This document shows positions 1 to 9,129 of a DNA stretch of 33,540 nucleotides, piece by piece. The position numbers and the translations under genes are program-made. The stretch spans positions 1-33,540 of the forward strand of contig JAJYMB010000033.1 of NCBI GenBank assembly GCA_021787365.1, written 5' to 3'. Source of the stretch: Actinomycetes bacterium (GTDB taxonomy: Bacteria; Actinomycetota; Acidimicrobiia; Acidimicrobiales; Palsa-688). The notes under the pieces are model-generated. The model did no database searches. It was not told the origin of the DNA and saw only the letters and a list, made by a program, of their open reading frames with translations. Numbering within the stretch: position 1 is the first letter of the stretch; every line of letters starts with the position of its first letter.

Positions 1-101
1 AGGGGGTCCTTTCGCGTTCATGGACGTCACCACGTTGTCGTCACCAGGAGCTTGCTCGCAAAACAGCGTCACCATGCTTGGTGACGTTGACTGCCTCTCT
101 C

Positions 102-373
102 GTCACCATCCAGCGTGGCGCTCAACACCAGGCAGGTGGTACACAACGGCCCTCGGGGCGGGGGTGCTATGGGATCTCGGCGGTGTCGCCGGGCTACACG
201 TCGAGGGGGCGGGGTCGATGTACACGCCACGAGCCAGGTCGCCGCGCAGGCCGTCCAAGAAGATCTGGGCGTCGGCCTTGCGGTCGAACTGGCAGGTCTT
301 CTGCGGGCTGCCCGGGTCCTCCCTCCACCGGGCGCGATAGCCCCCCTCCGGGGCGCTTGTCGATGCTCGCCAT
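102..373 (-). pseudogene. Tyrosine integrase N-terminal remnant, frameshifted
   Basis: From the ATG at 373 the minus strand reads MASIDKRPGGG. A frame change then follows at the run of six C (plus strand 341-346). The new frame continues YRARWREDPGSPQKT, then QFDRKADAQIFLDGLRGDL and ARGVYIDP, and loses resemblance by about position 200. This matches the N-terminal arm/SAM-like part of actinobacterial phage-type tyrosine integrases, which usually open with MASIxKRPxGxYRARWR. Nothing of the core-binding or catalytic domain (R, HxxR, Y) follows, and the frame ends at the stop at 102-104. It is therefore a broken 5' fragment of about 90 residues where a full integrase would have 350-450. It begins about 190 bases beyond the 3' end of rnpB in the same orientation, as an integrase would sit beside its attachment site. 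The family call rests on recognised N-terminal motifs. Confidence 0.7.
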
Positions 374-419
374 GGCCTCCTAAACCACCTCCAAATGCTC
401 GGGTGAAATGAACGAGAAA

Positions 420-457
420 GTCCTCGATCAGTCCTCAGGTCCTCGATCAGTCCTCAG
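420..457. repeat. 19-bp perfect tandem duplication
   Basis: The 19-base unit gtcctcgatcagtcctcag occurs twice in succession (420-438 and 439-457). It is followed by a 7-base repeat (aacggtc, 461-467 and 471-477). It lies between the integrase remnant and the 3' end of rnpB. No function is evident. Confidence 0.8.
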
Positions 458-559
458 CTCAACGGTCACCAACGGTCCGTTTTAGCCACTCTCGGTCAAC
501 ATCGGTAACATGGAAGGGCAGCTCAGAGGCAGGATAGCCCTGAAGTGGCAGTCACGGAG

Positions 560-930
<371 letters not shown>

Positions 931-1575
931 CATACTCAGTCTAGCGGCACCCGACTGGCTCCCCTCCGGCGCCTCCCGAAGACGCCGCTAGCCCCCGCGT
1001 GGCATCGCCGCCTGGCATCGCCGCCTGGGGAGAAGGGCTGGGGAGAAGGGCTGGGGAGAAGGGCTGGGGAGAAGGGCTGGGGAGAAGGGCTGGGGAGAAG
1101 GGCTGGGGAGAAGGGCTGGGGAGAAGGGCTGGGGAGAAGGGCTGGGGAGACTGGCTGGAGAGATCGGGACCTGGTAAGCAGTCGAGCCCTTCGCGAGCGG
1201 GCGCGTCACGACGGACAGACGCAAGCCCTGCCCGGCGCCGGACCCCCGCCAGCGCGACGGGTTGCAAGCAAAGCCGCCCGTCGCCCCTCGGTGAGGCCGC
1301 GCCGGGCGTGGGTTAGCAACGCTTTGGCCCCCTCCCGGCACCGCCGGGCCGCTTTACATGCTCCAGGAGCAGTTGACGCCGGCCCAACGGCTGGCTGCTG
1401 TTGTTGGATCCTGCCCAACGGCTCCCTCCAACCGGGCACCGGGCAGGGTTTCCCTACAACGACCTCCAACAAGTCACGCGGGCAACATAGTCACGCGGGT
1501 TCACCTCAAGACCTCCGCGGAGGCCTCCAACGTCTCCGGGGCCTCGTCGTCTCACCCCTCGTGTTGAATGGGAGC
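931..1575. other. Gene-free region between rnpB and lhr
   Basis: I see no credible gene here. The open frames are by-products of high GC and of the 13-bp repeat at 1027-1156. It must contain the rnpB promoter (minus strand, just above 930) and the lhr promoter, but no clear -35/-10 pair could be assigned. Short direct repeats occur: ggcatcgccgcct twice just before the minisatellite, and agtcacgcggg at 1471 and 1490. Confidence 0.6.
1027..1156. repeat. 13-bp minisatellite, nine perfect copies
   Basis: The unit ggggagaagggct is repeated nine times without change (1027-1143). A degenerate tenth copy (ggggagactggct) ends at 1156. Because 13 is not a multiple of three, the array reads as GEKGWGEGLGRRA in every frame on this strand, which creates false open frames. 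It lies between the 5' end of rnpB and the lhr start. Confidence 0.95.
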
Positions 1576-4500
1576 ATGCCACAACCGCCGGCGTTGCCAG
1601 CTCTCCACCCGGCCGTCGCAGCCTGGTTCGCCGGAGCCTTCCCCGAGGGCCCGACCGAGCCGCAGGCCCTCGGGTGGCCGCTCGTAGAGCAAGGCGGAGA
1701 CGTGCTGATAGCCGCGCCGACTGGCTCGGGCAAGACTTTGGCAGGGTTCCTCATGGCCATCAACCAGGCCTATCGCGCCCACGAAAGAGGCGAGGACATC
1801 ACCGGGCGCACGCGGGTCGTCTACGTCTCGCCGCTCAAGGCACTGGCGGTCGACGTGCACCAAAACCTCGAGCGGCCCCTCGCCGAGATAGCGCAAGCGG
1901 CCGAGTCCCTTGGCTTGACCCCGGCACCGGTGACCGTGGCGGTCCGGACAGGCGACACGACTTCGGGCGCGAGGGCGGCGATGGTGAAGGCCCCGCCGAC
2001 GATCCTTGTCACGACACCCGAGAGCCTCTACTTGTACTTGACGGCCGAGCGCAGCCGTCAGACCCTGACCGAAGTAAAGACCGTGGTGGTAGACGAGATC
2101 CACGCCCTGGCGCGCGACAAGAGGGGCTCGCACCTCGCTCTCAGCCTGGAGCGCCTCGACCACGTCCAAGCCGCGCAGCGGCCCCAACGCGTCGGGCTCT
2201 CCGCCACTCAGCGGCCGATCGAGGTCACGGCGCGGCTCCTCTCGGGTGCCGCCGCGTCGGTGCACGTGGCCGCCGGCACCGCGCCGACCGGCACCGAGCC
2301 GACCGGCACCGAGCCGACCGGCACAGGACCAAGGGTGGGCGCCCGGCACGTCGAGGTCGTGGACTGTGGCCATACCAGGGACCGCAGGGTGAGCATCGAA
2401 CTGCCCGAGCAGGAGCTGGCGGCAGTCCTTTCCCAAGAGCAGCTGGCGGAGGTCGTGGAGCGGATCGCGGCCCACGTCAAAGACCATCGCACCACCCTCG
2501 TATTCGTCAATACCCGCCGGCTTTCCGAGCGCCTTGCGCACCTGCTCGGGGAGCTGCTCGGGCCGGACGTGGTGGCCGCGCACCACGGGAGCCTCTCGGC
2601 CGAGAGGCGCAAGCGCACCGAGGCGCGGCTTCGGGCCGGCGAGCTGCGCGCCCTCGTCGCCACGGCCTCACTCGAGCTCGGCATCGACATCGGCCCCGTC
2701 GAGCTCGTCTGCCAGGTCGGCTCGCCCCGGGCAGTCTCGACGTTCTTGCAGCGAGTTGGCCGCTCCAACCACTCCCGCTACGGCGTGCCCGAGGGCGTCC
2801 TCTTCCCGACTAGCCGCGACGAGTTGGTCGAGTGCGCCGCCCTGCTGGCCGCCGTCCGGCGTGGGCGCCTCGACGCCGTGCTGGCACCGGAAGCACCCCT
2901 CGACATCTTGGCCCAGCAGGTCATCGCCGAAGTGGCCGCGGCCGGCGAGTGGGAAGAGGACGCGCTCTACGACCTGGTAGTGCGGTCAGCACCTTACGGG
3001 GAGCTCCGGCGGGAGGACTTCGAGGCCGTCGTCGAGCTCGCTTCGCAAGGCATCCAGACCGGCCGGGGAGCGCGCATGGCCTTCCTTCACCACGACCGGG
3101 TAAACCGGGTGCTGCGGCCGCGCCGGGGTGCCCGCCTTGCCGCCCTGACAAGCGGGGGGGCGATACCTGAGATCGGCGACTACAGGGTCGTGGCCGAGCC
3201 CGACGAGATGTTCGTTGGTACCGTCAACGAGGACTTCGCCGTCGAATCGATGCCCGGCGACGTGTTCCTGCTAGGTACCCACCCCTGGCGGATCCGCAGG
3301 GTGGGTGCCGGCGAAATCCGGGTCGTGGACGCGGAGGGCGCCCGCCCGACCATCCCGTTCTGGCTCGGGGAAGCCCCGAGCCGTACCGTCGAGCTGTCAG
3401 ACGAAGTCTCGTCGCTCCGCCGCCTGGTCGCCGCCGAGCTTCGGGGGGGAGGGCCCGAGGCGGCGGTGAAAAGCGTGCGAAGTTGCTGCGGGCTCGAAGC
3501 TGACGCAGCCGAGCAGCTGGTCGCGTACCTATCGACGGGGCTCGCTCAACTCGGGGTGATGCCGAGCGACCAGGACGTCGTTTTCGAGCGTTTTTTCGAC
3601 CAGGCCGCGGGGATGCAGCTCGTCGTGCACGCGCCCTTCGGAGGTCGGGTCAACCGGGCGCTCGGGTTGGCGCTGCGAAAGCGGTTTTGCGTGACTTTCG
3701 ACTTCGAGTTGCAGGCGGCCGCCAACGACGATGCGGTCATCCTCTCTCTTGGCCCCCAGCACAGTTTCCCCCTCCCCTCGGTGCCCCGCATGGTGCACCC
3801 CAATACCGCCCAGGCCACGCTCGAGCAGGCCGTGCTGGCGTCGCCGATGTTTACTTCCCGCTGGCGCTGGGACCTCTCGCGTTCGCTCGCCATATTGCGC
3901 TTCCGGGGAGGAAAGAAAAACCCTCTACCCGTTCAGCGGATGGAGGCAGACGATTTGATGGCGGCCATATTCCCCGCGCTGGCCGCCTGCCAGGAAAACA
4001 CGCCGCCGGGCCCGGTGGAGCTCCCCGACCACGTCATCGTGCGCCAGGTCCTTTACGACTGCCTTCACGAAGCCATGGACATAGACGGCCTGCGTTCGCT
4101 CGTCTCTGGACTGCACTCTGGAGAGATCAGGGCGCACTTCGTCGACTCGGTCGAACCTTCTGTCCTGGCGCACGAAATCGTAAACAGCGAGCCTTACACG
4201 TACCTGGACGACGCCCCCCTCGAAGAAAGGCGTGCTCGGCAGGTCCAACTGCGCCGGGGCCTTCCCGTCGAGGCGCGCGACCTCTCCCTTCTCGACCCCG
4301 CGGCGATCGAGAAAGTGAGGACAGAGGCAGCGCCGAGCCCCCGAAGTGCCGACGAGCTGCACGACCTCCTCCTGTCCACGCTCGTCCACCGGCCCAAGTC
4401 GGACTGGGAGGAGCCTTTCGATGCCCTGGTGGCGAGCGGCCGGGCCATGCGTGCGCTTCCCGCCGGCGCCGGCACGGAGCAGCTCTGGTGTGCCACAGAG

Positions 4501-6003
4501 CGGCGAGAGTGGGCTTCGGCCCTCCTGCCGGGTGCCCGCTTCGAGCCCGACTACAGGCTGGGGGCCCCGCAGCAGGCTGACCCACCGGACGTGGACGAGG
4601 CGGCGGCGCTAGCTTTGCGGGGTCACCTCGGGCTGTGCGGGCCGGTGACAGCGGAAGCCCTCGCCGGCGAGTGCGGCCTCGCCCCGAGCAGGGTATTGGT
4701 CGGCTTGGCCCGCCTGGAAGCCGAGGGCTTCGCCATGCAAGGCCATTTCGACCCCACGCTCGGCCCCGGCCAACAGTGGTGCGCCCGCCATCTTTTGGCG
4801 CGGATCCACGGGTATACCCAAAGCCGTTTACGACGGGAGACCAAGCCCGTCAGTGCGCAGGAGTTCATGAGGTTCCTGCTGCGCTGGCAGCACGTCGCGC
4901 CCGGGACACGCCGGCAGGGCCGGGCCGGGCTCCTCGCTGTCATCGAGCAGCTCCAGGGTTGGGAGGCAGCCGCCGGGGCTTGGGAGGAAGCCGTCTTCCC
5001 GGCGAGGGTAGAGGGTTACCAAGCCCGCTGGCTGGACGAGCTGTGCCTGTCGGGGGAGGTCGCCTGGGGCCGGCTGTCGGTGCGCGGCCAGCAGGGCGAG
5101 CGCACCGGCCGGCGGGGGGCCTCCACCCCTTCTCGGGCCACGCCGGTCACATTTGCCCTTCGGCCGGAACTGTCTTGGTTGGTGCCGGCCAAGCGGGGCA
5201 GCGTAGTGCCCGAGGAGCCGCCCCACGGCGCGGGTCGCGACGTGCTCGATGCGTTGCGGGAGCGGGGCGCCATGTTCATATCGGACCTCCCCGCGGCCAC
5301 GGGACGACTCCCCACGGAGGTGCAAGAAGGCCTCTGGGACCTCGTCGCGCGGGGGTTGGTGACCGCCGACGGCTTCAGCGCGGTCCGCTCGCTCTTTGCC
5401 GGGCGGGAGGTTTGGGCGCGCCAGCGTCTGCCCGAGCGCCGCCACCTTCCCCAGCGCCGACATTACGGCACCTCACCGGTCCCCGGTACCCGGGCGGCTC
5501 TGCGCCAGCCCTCCGGCGGGCGCTGGGCACTTTTCATCGCCGGCGAGGGGCCTGCTGGCGCCCCGGGAGACGAGGGCGCTCCGGTAGACGAGCTGGCCGA
5601 GCTCGTCGCCGGGCAGCTCCTCGCCCGCTGGGGGGTCGTTTTCTGGGACCTGGCCGCCTACGAGGGCCTCTCGGTGCCATGGCGCGACGTCCTTTGGGCC
5701 CTTCGGCGCTTTGAGGCTCGAGGTATCGCGCGGGGCGGGCGGTTCGTGAGCGGGTTCGCGGGCGAGCAGTACGCGTTGCCAGAAGCCCTGGACGAGCTGC
5801 GCCACGCCTCCCGGAGCCAGCGCAAGGGCGAGCTCGTGCGGCTCTCGGGCGTGGACCCGCTCAACCTGACTGGGGTCGTGCTGGCCGGCAAGAGAGTGCC
5901 GGCGCTCCGAACCAGTTCTGTGCTCCTGCGCGACGGGGAGTTCGTGCCATCCTCTTTGGTAAGCCAAGGCCCGCCCGGCGATCTGGCCGTCGTGGGGCGG
6001 TAG
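1576..6003 (+). CDS. lhr: Large DEAD/H-box helicase Lhr
   Basis: This is an ATP-dependent superfamily 2 helicase of the Lhr family, long enough (1475 residues) to carry the Lhr core and the C-terminal extension. Visible motifs are Walker A APTGSGKT (47-54), motif II DEIH (173-176), motif III LSAT (209-211 region), motif V ATASLELGIDIG (about 362-373) and motif VI QRVGRSNH (392-399). Family members translocate 3' to 5' on single-stranded DNA and act in DNA repair. The ATG at 1576 is chosen because homology begins there; an in-frame GTG at 1561 is the alternative, and the SD-like gggag at 1571 is too close to the ATG to decide. The open frame extends upstream through rnpB, which cannot be coding. 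An in-frame TGTEP repeat (residues 235-251) sits between the two RecA-like domains. Confidence 0.95.
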   Translation: MPQPPALPALHPAVAAWFAGAFPEGPTEPQALGWPLVEQGGDVLIAAPTGSGKTLAGFLMAINQAYRAHERGEDITGRTRVVYVSPLKALAVDVHQNLERPLAEIAQAAESLGLTPAPVTVAVRTGDTTSGARAAMVKAPPTILVTTPESLYLYLTAERSRQTLTEVKTVVVDEIHALARDKRGSHLALSLERLDHVQAAQRPQRVGLSATQRPIEVTARLLSGAAASVHVAAGTAPTGTEPTGTEPTGTGPRVGARHVEVVDCGHTRDRRVSIELPEQELAAVLSQEQLAEVVERIAAHVKDHRTTLVFVNTRRLSERLAHLLGELLGPDVVAAHHGSLSAERRKRTEARLRAGELRALVATASLELGIDIGPVELVCQVGSPRAVSTFLQRVGRSNHSRYGVPEGVLFPTSRDELVECAALLAAVRRGRLDAVLAPEAPLDILAQQVIAEVAAAGEWEEDALYDLVVRSAPYGELRREDFEAVVELASQGIQTGRGARMAFLHHDRVNRVLRPRRGARLAALTSGGAIPEIGDYRVVAEPDEMFVGTVNEDFAVESMPGDVFLLGTHPWRIRRVGAGEIRVVDAEGARPTIPFWLGEAPSRTVELSDEVSSLRRLVAAELRGGGPEAAVKSVRSCCGLEADAAEQLVAYLSTGLAQLGVMPSDQDVVFERFFDQAAGMQLVVHAPFGGRVNRALGLALRKRFCVTFDFELQAAANDDAVILSLGPQHSFPLPSVPRMVHPNTAQATLEQAVLASPMFTSRWRWDLSRSLAILRFRGGKKNPLPVQRMEADDLMAAIFPALAACQENTPPGPVELPDHVIVRQVLYDCLHEAMDIDGLRSLVSGLHSGEIRAHFVDSVEPSVLAHEIVNSEPYTYLDDAPLEERRARQVQLRRGLPVEARDLSLLDPAAIEKVRTEAAPSPRSADELHDLLLSTLVHRPKSDWEEPFDALVASGRAMRALPAGAGTEQLWCATERREWASALLPGARFEPDYRLGAPQQADPPDVDEAAALALRGHLGLCGPVTAEALAGECGLAPSRVLVGLARLEAEGFAMQGHFDPTLGPGQQWCARHLLARIHGYTQSRLRRETKPVSAQEFMRFLLRWQHVAPGTRRQGRAGLLAVIEQLQGWEAAAGAWEEAVFPARVEGYQARWLDELCLSGEVAWGRLSVRGQQGERTGRRGASTPSRATPVTFALRPELSWLVPAKRGSVVPEEPPHGAGRDVLDALRERGAMFISDLPAATGRLPTEVQEGLWDLVARGLVTADGFSAVRSLFAGREVWARQRLPERRHLPQRRHYGTSPVPGTRAALRQPSGGRWALFIAGEGPAGAPGDEGAPVDELAELVAGQLLARWGVVFWDLAAYEGLSVPWRDVLWALRRFEARGIARGGRFVSGFAGEQYALPEALDELRHASRSQRKGELVRLSGVDPLNLTGVVLAGKRVPALRTSSVLLRDGEFVPSSLVSQGPPGDLAVVGR
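2283..2327. repeat. 15-bp in-frame tandem repeat inside lhr
   Basis: Three copies of gccgaccggcaccga (the last diverges in its final bases) encode a Thr-Gly-Thr-Glu-Pro linker between the two helicase lobes of Lhr. It looks like a slippage expansion in a tolerant loop. Confidence 0.85.
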
Positions 6004-6012
6004 CGTCCAGGC

Positions 6013-6105
6013 ATGGAGCCCTGGTTTCCCGCAGCGGTGAAACGCTCGCGCACCGGCCGCGTCACGCTGCGCTCGGGCCTCTCGCCCGGGCAGGCGAGGC
6101 CCTAG
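6013..6105 (+). CDS. Possible 30-residue ORF upstream of ilvA
   Basis: A short frame, MEPWFPAAVKRSRTG and so on, fills the gap between lhr and the threonine ammonia-lyase gene and stops 9 bases before the latter's GTG. It has no convincing ribosome binding site and no run of Thr, Ile, Leu or Val codons, so it does not look like a classical attenuator peptide. It may be a translated leader, a remnant or chance. Confidence 0.2.
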   Translation: MEPWFPAAVKRSRTGRVTLRSGLSPGQARP

Positions 6106-6114
6106 GCAGCGGAG

Positions 6115-7314
6115 GTGATCAGCCCAGACGAGATCCGCTCAGCCGAGGCGCGCCTGCGAGGCGTCGTGCGGCCGACGCCAACGGTCCACTCGAGCGCGCT
6201 GTCGTCCATCACCGGGCGCGACGTGTACGCCAAACCGGAGCAGTTCCAGCGCACCGGCTCGTTCAAGATCCGAGGCGCCTTCAACAAGATCGCTGCCATC
6301 GCAGCCGAGGGGGCAGACGGCGAGGTCGTGGCGGCCTCCGCCGGCAACCACGCGCAGGGTGTCGCCTTGGCGGCCACGCTCAACGGTCTGCGCTCGGTCG
6401 TGTTCATGCCGGAAGGAGCCTCTCTGCCGAAGGTCGAAGCGACCCGCCACTATGGCGCCGAAGTGCGCCTCGAGCCGGGGAGCGTCGACGACGCCATCGC
6501 GGCTGCCAAGGACTACTCGAAAGCGAGCGGCGCCTGCTACGTGCCCCCCTTCGACGACCCGCTCGTCATAGCCGGGCAGGCGACGGTGGGCACGGAGATC
6601 GCCGCAGAGGTCCCGCAGGCCGGCATCGTGGTGGTGCCCGTAGGTGGCGGCGGGCTCGTCGCCGGGGTCGCGACAGGGCTCAGGGCCGCGGGCTGCCGGG
6701 CCAGGGTCATAGGGGTGGAGGCAGCGGGTGCGCCGGCCATGCTGAGGGCCTTGGACCAAGGCAAGCCCGTCACCCTCGAAGCCACGGACACGATGGCCGA
6801 CGGCATAGCGATCCGCTGTGTTTCGGAGCTCACGTTGGAGCACGCCAAAGCGCTCGCAGAACGCGTCGTCACGGTGGACGAGGAACAGATCAGCCGGGCG
6901 GTGCTCTTGCTGCTCGAACGTTGCAAGTGGGTGGTGGAGCCCGCCGGCGCCGTTCCCCTGGCCGCCCTGCTGGCCGGCGCCGTCCCTGGCGACGGCCCGG
7001 TGGTCTTGGTCCTGTCGGGAGGCAACGTGGACCCGCTGCTGCTCACCCGCATCGTGGAGCACGGCCTTACCGCCGCCGGACGCTACCTGACCATCCGCGT
7101 CGTGCTGGCCGACAAGCCCGGCGCGCTCGCGGCGCTGGCCGCTTCGGTCGGGGAACTGGGCCTCAACCTCGTCTCTGTGGAGCACCGCCGTTCGGGCGCC
7201 CCAGTGGGAGTGAGCGAGGCTGAGGTACAGCTCATGCTCGAGACTCGCGACCCAGCGCACAGGGACGCCGTGGTGCCGGCCCTACGTGCCCGCGGGTTCC
7301 GGGTACGCCCCTGA
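6115..7314 (+). CDS. ilvA: Threonine ammonia-lyase (PLP fold type II, ACT domain)
   Basis: Deaminates threonine to 2-oxobutanoate and ammonia, the entry step to isoleucine (or threonine catabolism). The 399-residue protein has the PLP lysine in GSFKIRGAF (K51), the Asn loop SAGNHAQG (75-82), the phosphate-binding glycine loop VGGGGL (176-181) and the late SGGN (301-304). Residues from about 324 to the end form an ACT-like regulatory domain starting LTIRVVLADKPGAL. This is the shorter ACT-bearing type, not the 500-residue IlvA with two ACT-like repeats, so a catabolic TdcB-like role is possible. The GTG start lies inside ggaggtgatc (6111-6120), a perfect match to the anti-Shine-Dalgarno complement, so the usual spacer is absent; no better start follows. 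Confidence 0.93.
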   Translation: MISPDEIRSAEARLRGVVRPTPTVHSSALSSITGRDVYAKPEQFQRTGSFKIRGAFNKIAAIAAEGADGEVVAASAGNHAQGVALAATLNGLRSVVFMPEGASLPKVEATRHYGAEVRLEPGSVDDAIAAAKDYSKASGACYVPPFDDPLVIAGQATVGTEIAAEVPQAGIVVVPVGGGGLVAGVATGLRAAGCRARVIGVEAAGAPAMLRALDQGKPVTLEATDTMADGIAIRCVSELTLEHAKALAERVVTVDEEQISRAVLLLLERCKWVVEPAGAVPLAALLAGAVPGDGPVVLVLSGGNVDPLLLTRIVEHGLTAAGRYLTIRVVLADKPGALAALAASVGELGLNLVSVEHRRSGAPVGVSEAEVQLMLETRDPAHRDAVVPALRARGFRVRP

Positions 7315-7337
7315 CGGCCTGCCAGGGGGACGGTGCC

Positions 7338-7703
7338 GTGGAGACGACCCGGGAGCACTTCGAGCGCCTCGTGGCCGAAGCTCTCGACCACATCCCCGAG
7401 GAGCTCGCCAAGTTCATGGACAACCTCGCCGTGTTCGTCGAGGACTGGCCGACCCCGGCCCAACTGGCCGGCGTGAGGGGCACCCTGCTCGGCCTTTACC
7501 AGGGGGTCGACTTGACCCGCCGTTCGCCGGTCTCCTACGTCGGTGCCATGCCCGACCGGATCACGATCTTCAGGGGACCGATCAGCGCCATCGCCCGAGA
7601 CGAGCAAGAGCTAGTCCAAATCGTCACCCGGACCGTCATCCACGAAGTCGCGCACCACTTCGGCATCTCAGACCGGCGCCTCTCCGAGCTTGGGTGGGGT
7701 TGA
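7338..7703 (+). CDS. Zincin-like metallopeptidase family protein
   Basis: A 121-residue cytoplasmic protein of the small zincin-like family common in Actinobacteria (formerly DUF1025). The zinc motif HEVAHHFGISD is at 102-112: HExxH supplies two histidines and the glutamate, and the extended form adds G109 and D112. The N-terminal half contains FERLVAEALDHIPEEL, typical of the family. Peptidase activity is assumed from the motif; substrates are unknown. The GTG at 7338 follows an SD-like aggggga and lies 23 bases after ilvA, so the two are probably cotranscribed. Confidence 0.9.
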   Translation: METTREHFERLVAEALDHIPEELAKFMDNLAVFVEDWPTPAQLAGVRGTLLGLYQGVDLTRRSPVSYVGAMPDRITIFRGPISAIARDEQELVQIVTRTVIHEVAHHFGISDRRLSELGWG

Positions 7704-7736
7704 GCCCGGTGGTACCGGACAGGTGCGGGTCTGGCG

Positions 7737-8420
7737 TCAGGCTCCGGGCTCAGGCCGGCTGGAGGCTCCGGGCTTAGGCCGACTGGAGGCTCCGGGCAGA
7801 GGCCGGCCGGCGCCGGACAGTTCGATGCGGCGAGCCAGGTTGACCGCGTGGTCCCCGAGACGCTCGTAGAACCGGCCGAGCAAGGTGACCTGCGCGCCGA
7901 CATCGGGCGGCATGGCGGCGTGTGCCACCTCGTTCGTGAGCCTCTCGTGGAGGATGTCGAGCTCGTCGTCCGCCTCGTCCAAGCCGGCCCAAGCGGGCGC
8001 GCGCCTCACGTAGCTGTCTGTTGCCGTCCGCCACATCTCGAGCGCCACCTCGGACATGCGCTGCACGATGCCCCGGGACTGGGGGGACATGCCGGGCCCC
8101 ACGTTGCCCACGGCGCGCTGCGCTATGTGCTCGGCGAGGTCGGCACTGCGCTCGAGCTCGGGCAGGACCAGCAACAGCCCGATCAGCCAGCGGGCTTCGT
8201 CGTTGGCGGGGACGAAGCGCTCGAGTTCCCGCCAGATCGCCTCGGACAGGCTCCCTGTCAGCTCATCGACCGATTCGTCGCCCGCGACGACCCGGCTCCC
8301 CTCGGAGGGCTCACCGCCCAAAAGAGCGTCTGTGGCCTCCGCCAGCGCCTCGACGACAAGGGAGAACACGTGCGCAACCTGGCGCTCTATGGCCAAGCCA
8401 TCGTTGCGGTCGCCTCCCAC
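7737..8420 (-). CDS. phoU: PhoU-domain protein
   Basis: A helical protein of the PhoU family, which represses the phosphate regulon and modulates the PstSCAB transporter and PhoR kinase. Diagnostic stretches include LLVLPELERSADLAEHIAQR in the centre and LLGRFYERLGDHAVNLARRI near the C-terminus; their E/D-xxxD pattern is the metal-binding signature of PhoU repeats. The length of 227 residues is normal. The start (GTG at 8420) is uncertain, because the first PhoU helix looks short. The last 25 residues are a low-complexity tail made of PGASSRP repeats encoded by a 24-bp tandem repeat. No pst or phoR gene is nearby. It converges on the metallopeptidase gene at 7703. Confidence 0.85.
   Translation of the reverse strand: MGGDRNDGLAIERQVAHVFSLVVEALAEATDALLGGEPSEGSRVVAGDESVDELTGSLSEAIWRELERFVPANDEARWLIGLLLVLPELERSADLAEHIAQRAVGNVGPGMSPQSRGIVQRMSEVALEMWRTATDSYVRRAPAWAGLDEADDELDILHERLTNEVAHAAMPPDVGAQVTLLGRFYERLGDHAVNLARRIELSGAGRPLPGASSRPKPGASSRPEPGA
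7740..7811. repeat. 24-bp in-frame tandem repeat at the phoU 3' end
   Basis: Three copies of a 24-base unit beginning ggctccgggc (7740-7763, 7764-7787, 7788-7811) run to the stop codon of the PhoU-like gene and encode a repeated PGASSRPx tail. The first two copies differ at two bases; the third diverges more. Confidence 0.9.
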
Positions 8421-8653
8421 CGGTACCGGTCTACTGCGCGAAAGGCGAGCCGCAGCCGCGCCAGCGCGAGCCTATGGGGGTGCTCGGTCGTCCGGAGCAG
8501 GCGATTGCCACCTAACGCGGTCGCTACCTCACTAAGAGAGTCGGCAGCCACCCCGGGCCGAGGCGGCGGCTACAGTCGGCCGGTGACCGCTGTGGCGACC
8601 ACGACCTTGCCCGCCCCGGCCTCCGGGACGCACTTCGGGATGCTCTGACCCGA

Positions 8654-9094
8654 ATGGGAGAAGCTCGCACCTTCCCGAGGCTGCGGTCCACGGTCCTCGA
8701 CACGACCGACGCCCGTTCGCTCGCCGAGTTCTACCGGGAACTGCTGGGCTTCGTCTACGAGCCCGGCGACGAGCTGCCGGGCGCCGGCGAACCGGACGAA
8801 CGGGGCCAGGACTGGCTCGTCCTCCGCCACCCCTCGGGTTGCCCGACCATTGCCTTCCAGCAGGTGGCCGACCTGCCGAAGGCGACCTGGCCGGAAGGCG
8901 ACGTCCCCCAGCAGATGCACCTCGACCTCACGGTCGAGACGGCGAGCGAACTCGAGGTGCAGCACGGGCGGGCTCTTGGCCTCGGGGCTACCCTTCTCCT
9001 CGACCGCGCCGACGACCCCGACGAGCCCATCCGCGTCTACGCGGACCCCGCCGGGCACCCTTTTTGCATCTTCGTAGCCAGTCCCAAGATGTAG
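8654..9094 (+). CDS. VOC-family (glyoxalase/bleomycin-resistance fold) protein
   Basis: A 146-residue single-domain protein of the vicinal oxygen chelate superfamily. It shows the paired beta-alpha-beta-beta-beta modules: an opening strand with TVLDTTDARSLAEFYRELLG, a central QQMHLDLTV, and a terminal RVYADPAGHPFCIFV, where the His and Glu-like positions usually bind a metal. The reaction cannot be told from sequence; relatives include dioxygenases, isomerases and resistance proteins. It is preceded by about 230 gene-free bases shared with the divergent PhoU gene and converges on the acetoacetyl-CoA synthetase gene. Confidence 0.88.
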   Translation: MGEARTFPRLRSTVLDTTDARSLAEFYRELLGFVYEPGDELPGAGEPDERGQDWLVLRHPSGCPTIAFQQVADLPKATWPEGDVPQQMHLDLTVETASELEVQHGRALGLGATLLLDRADDPDEPIRVYADPAGHPFCIFVASPKM

Positions 9095-9129
9095 CCAGCT
9101 GCGCCGGGCCCCCCGGTGCCGCGGGGCCG

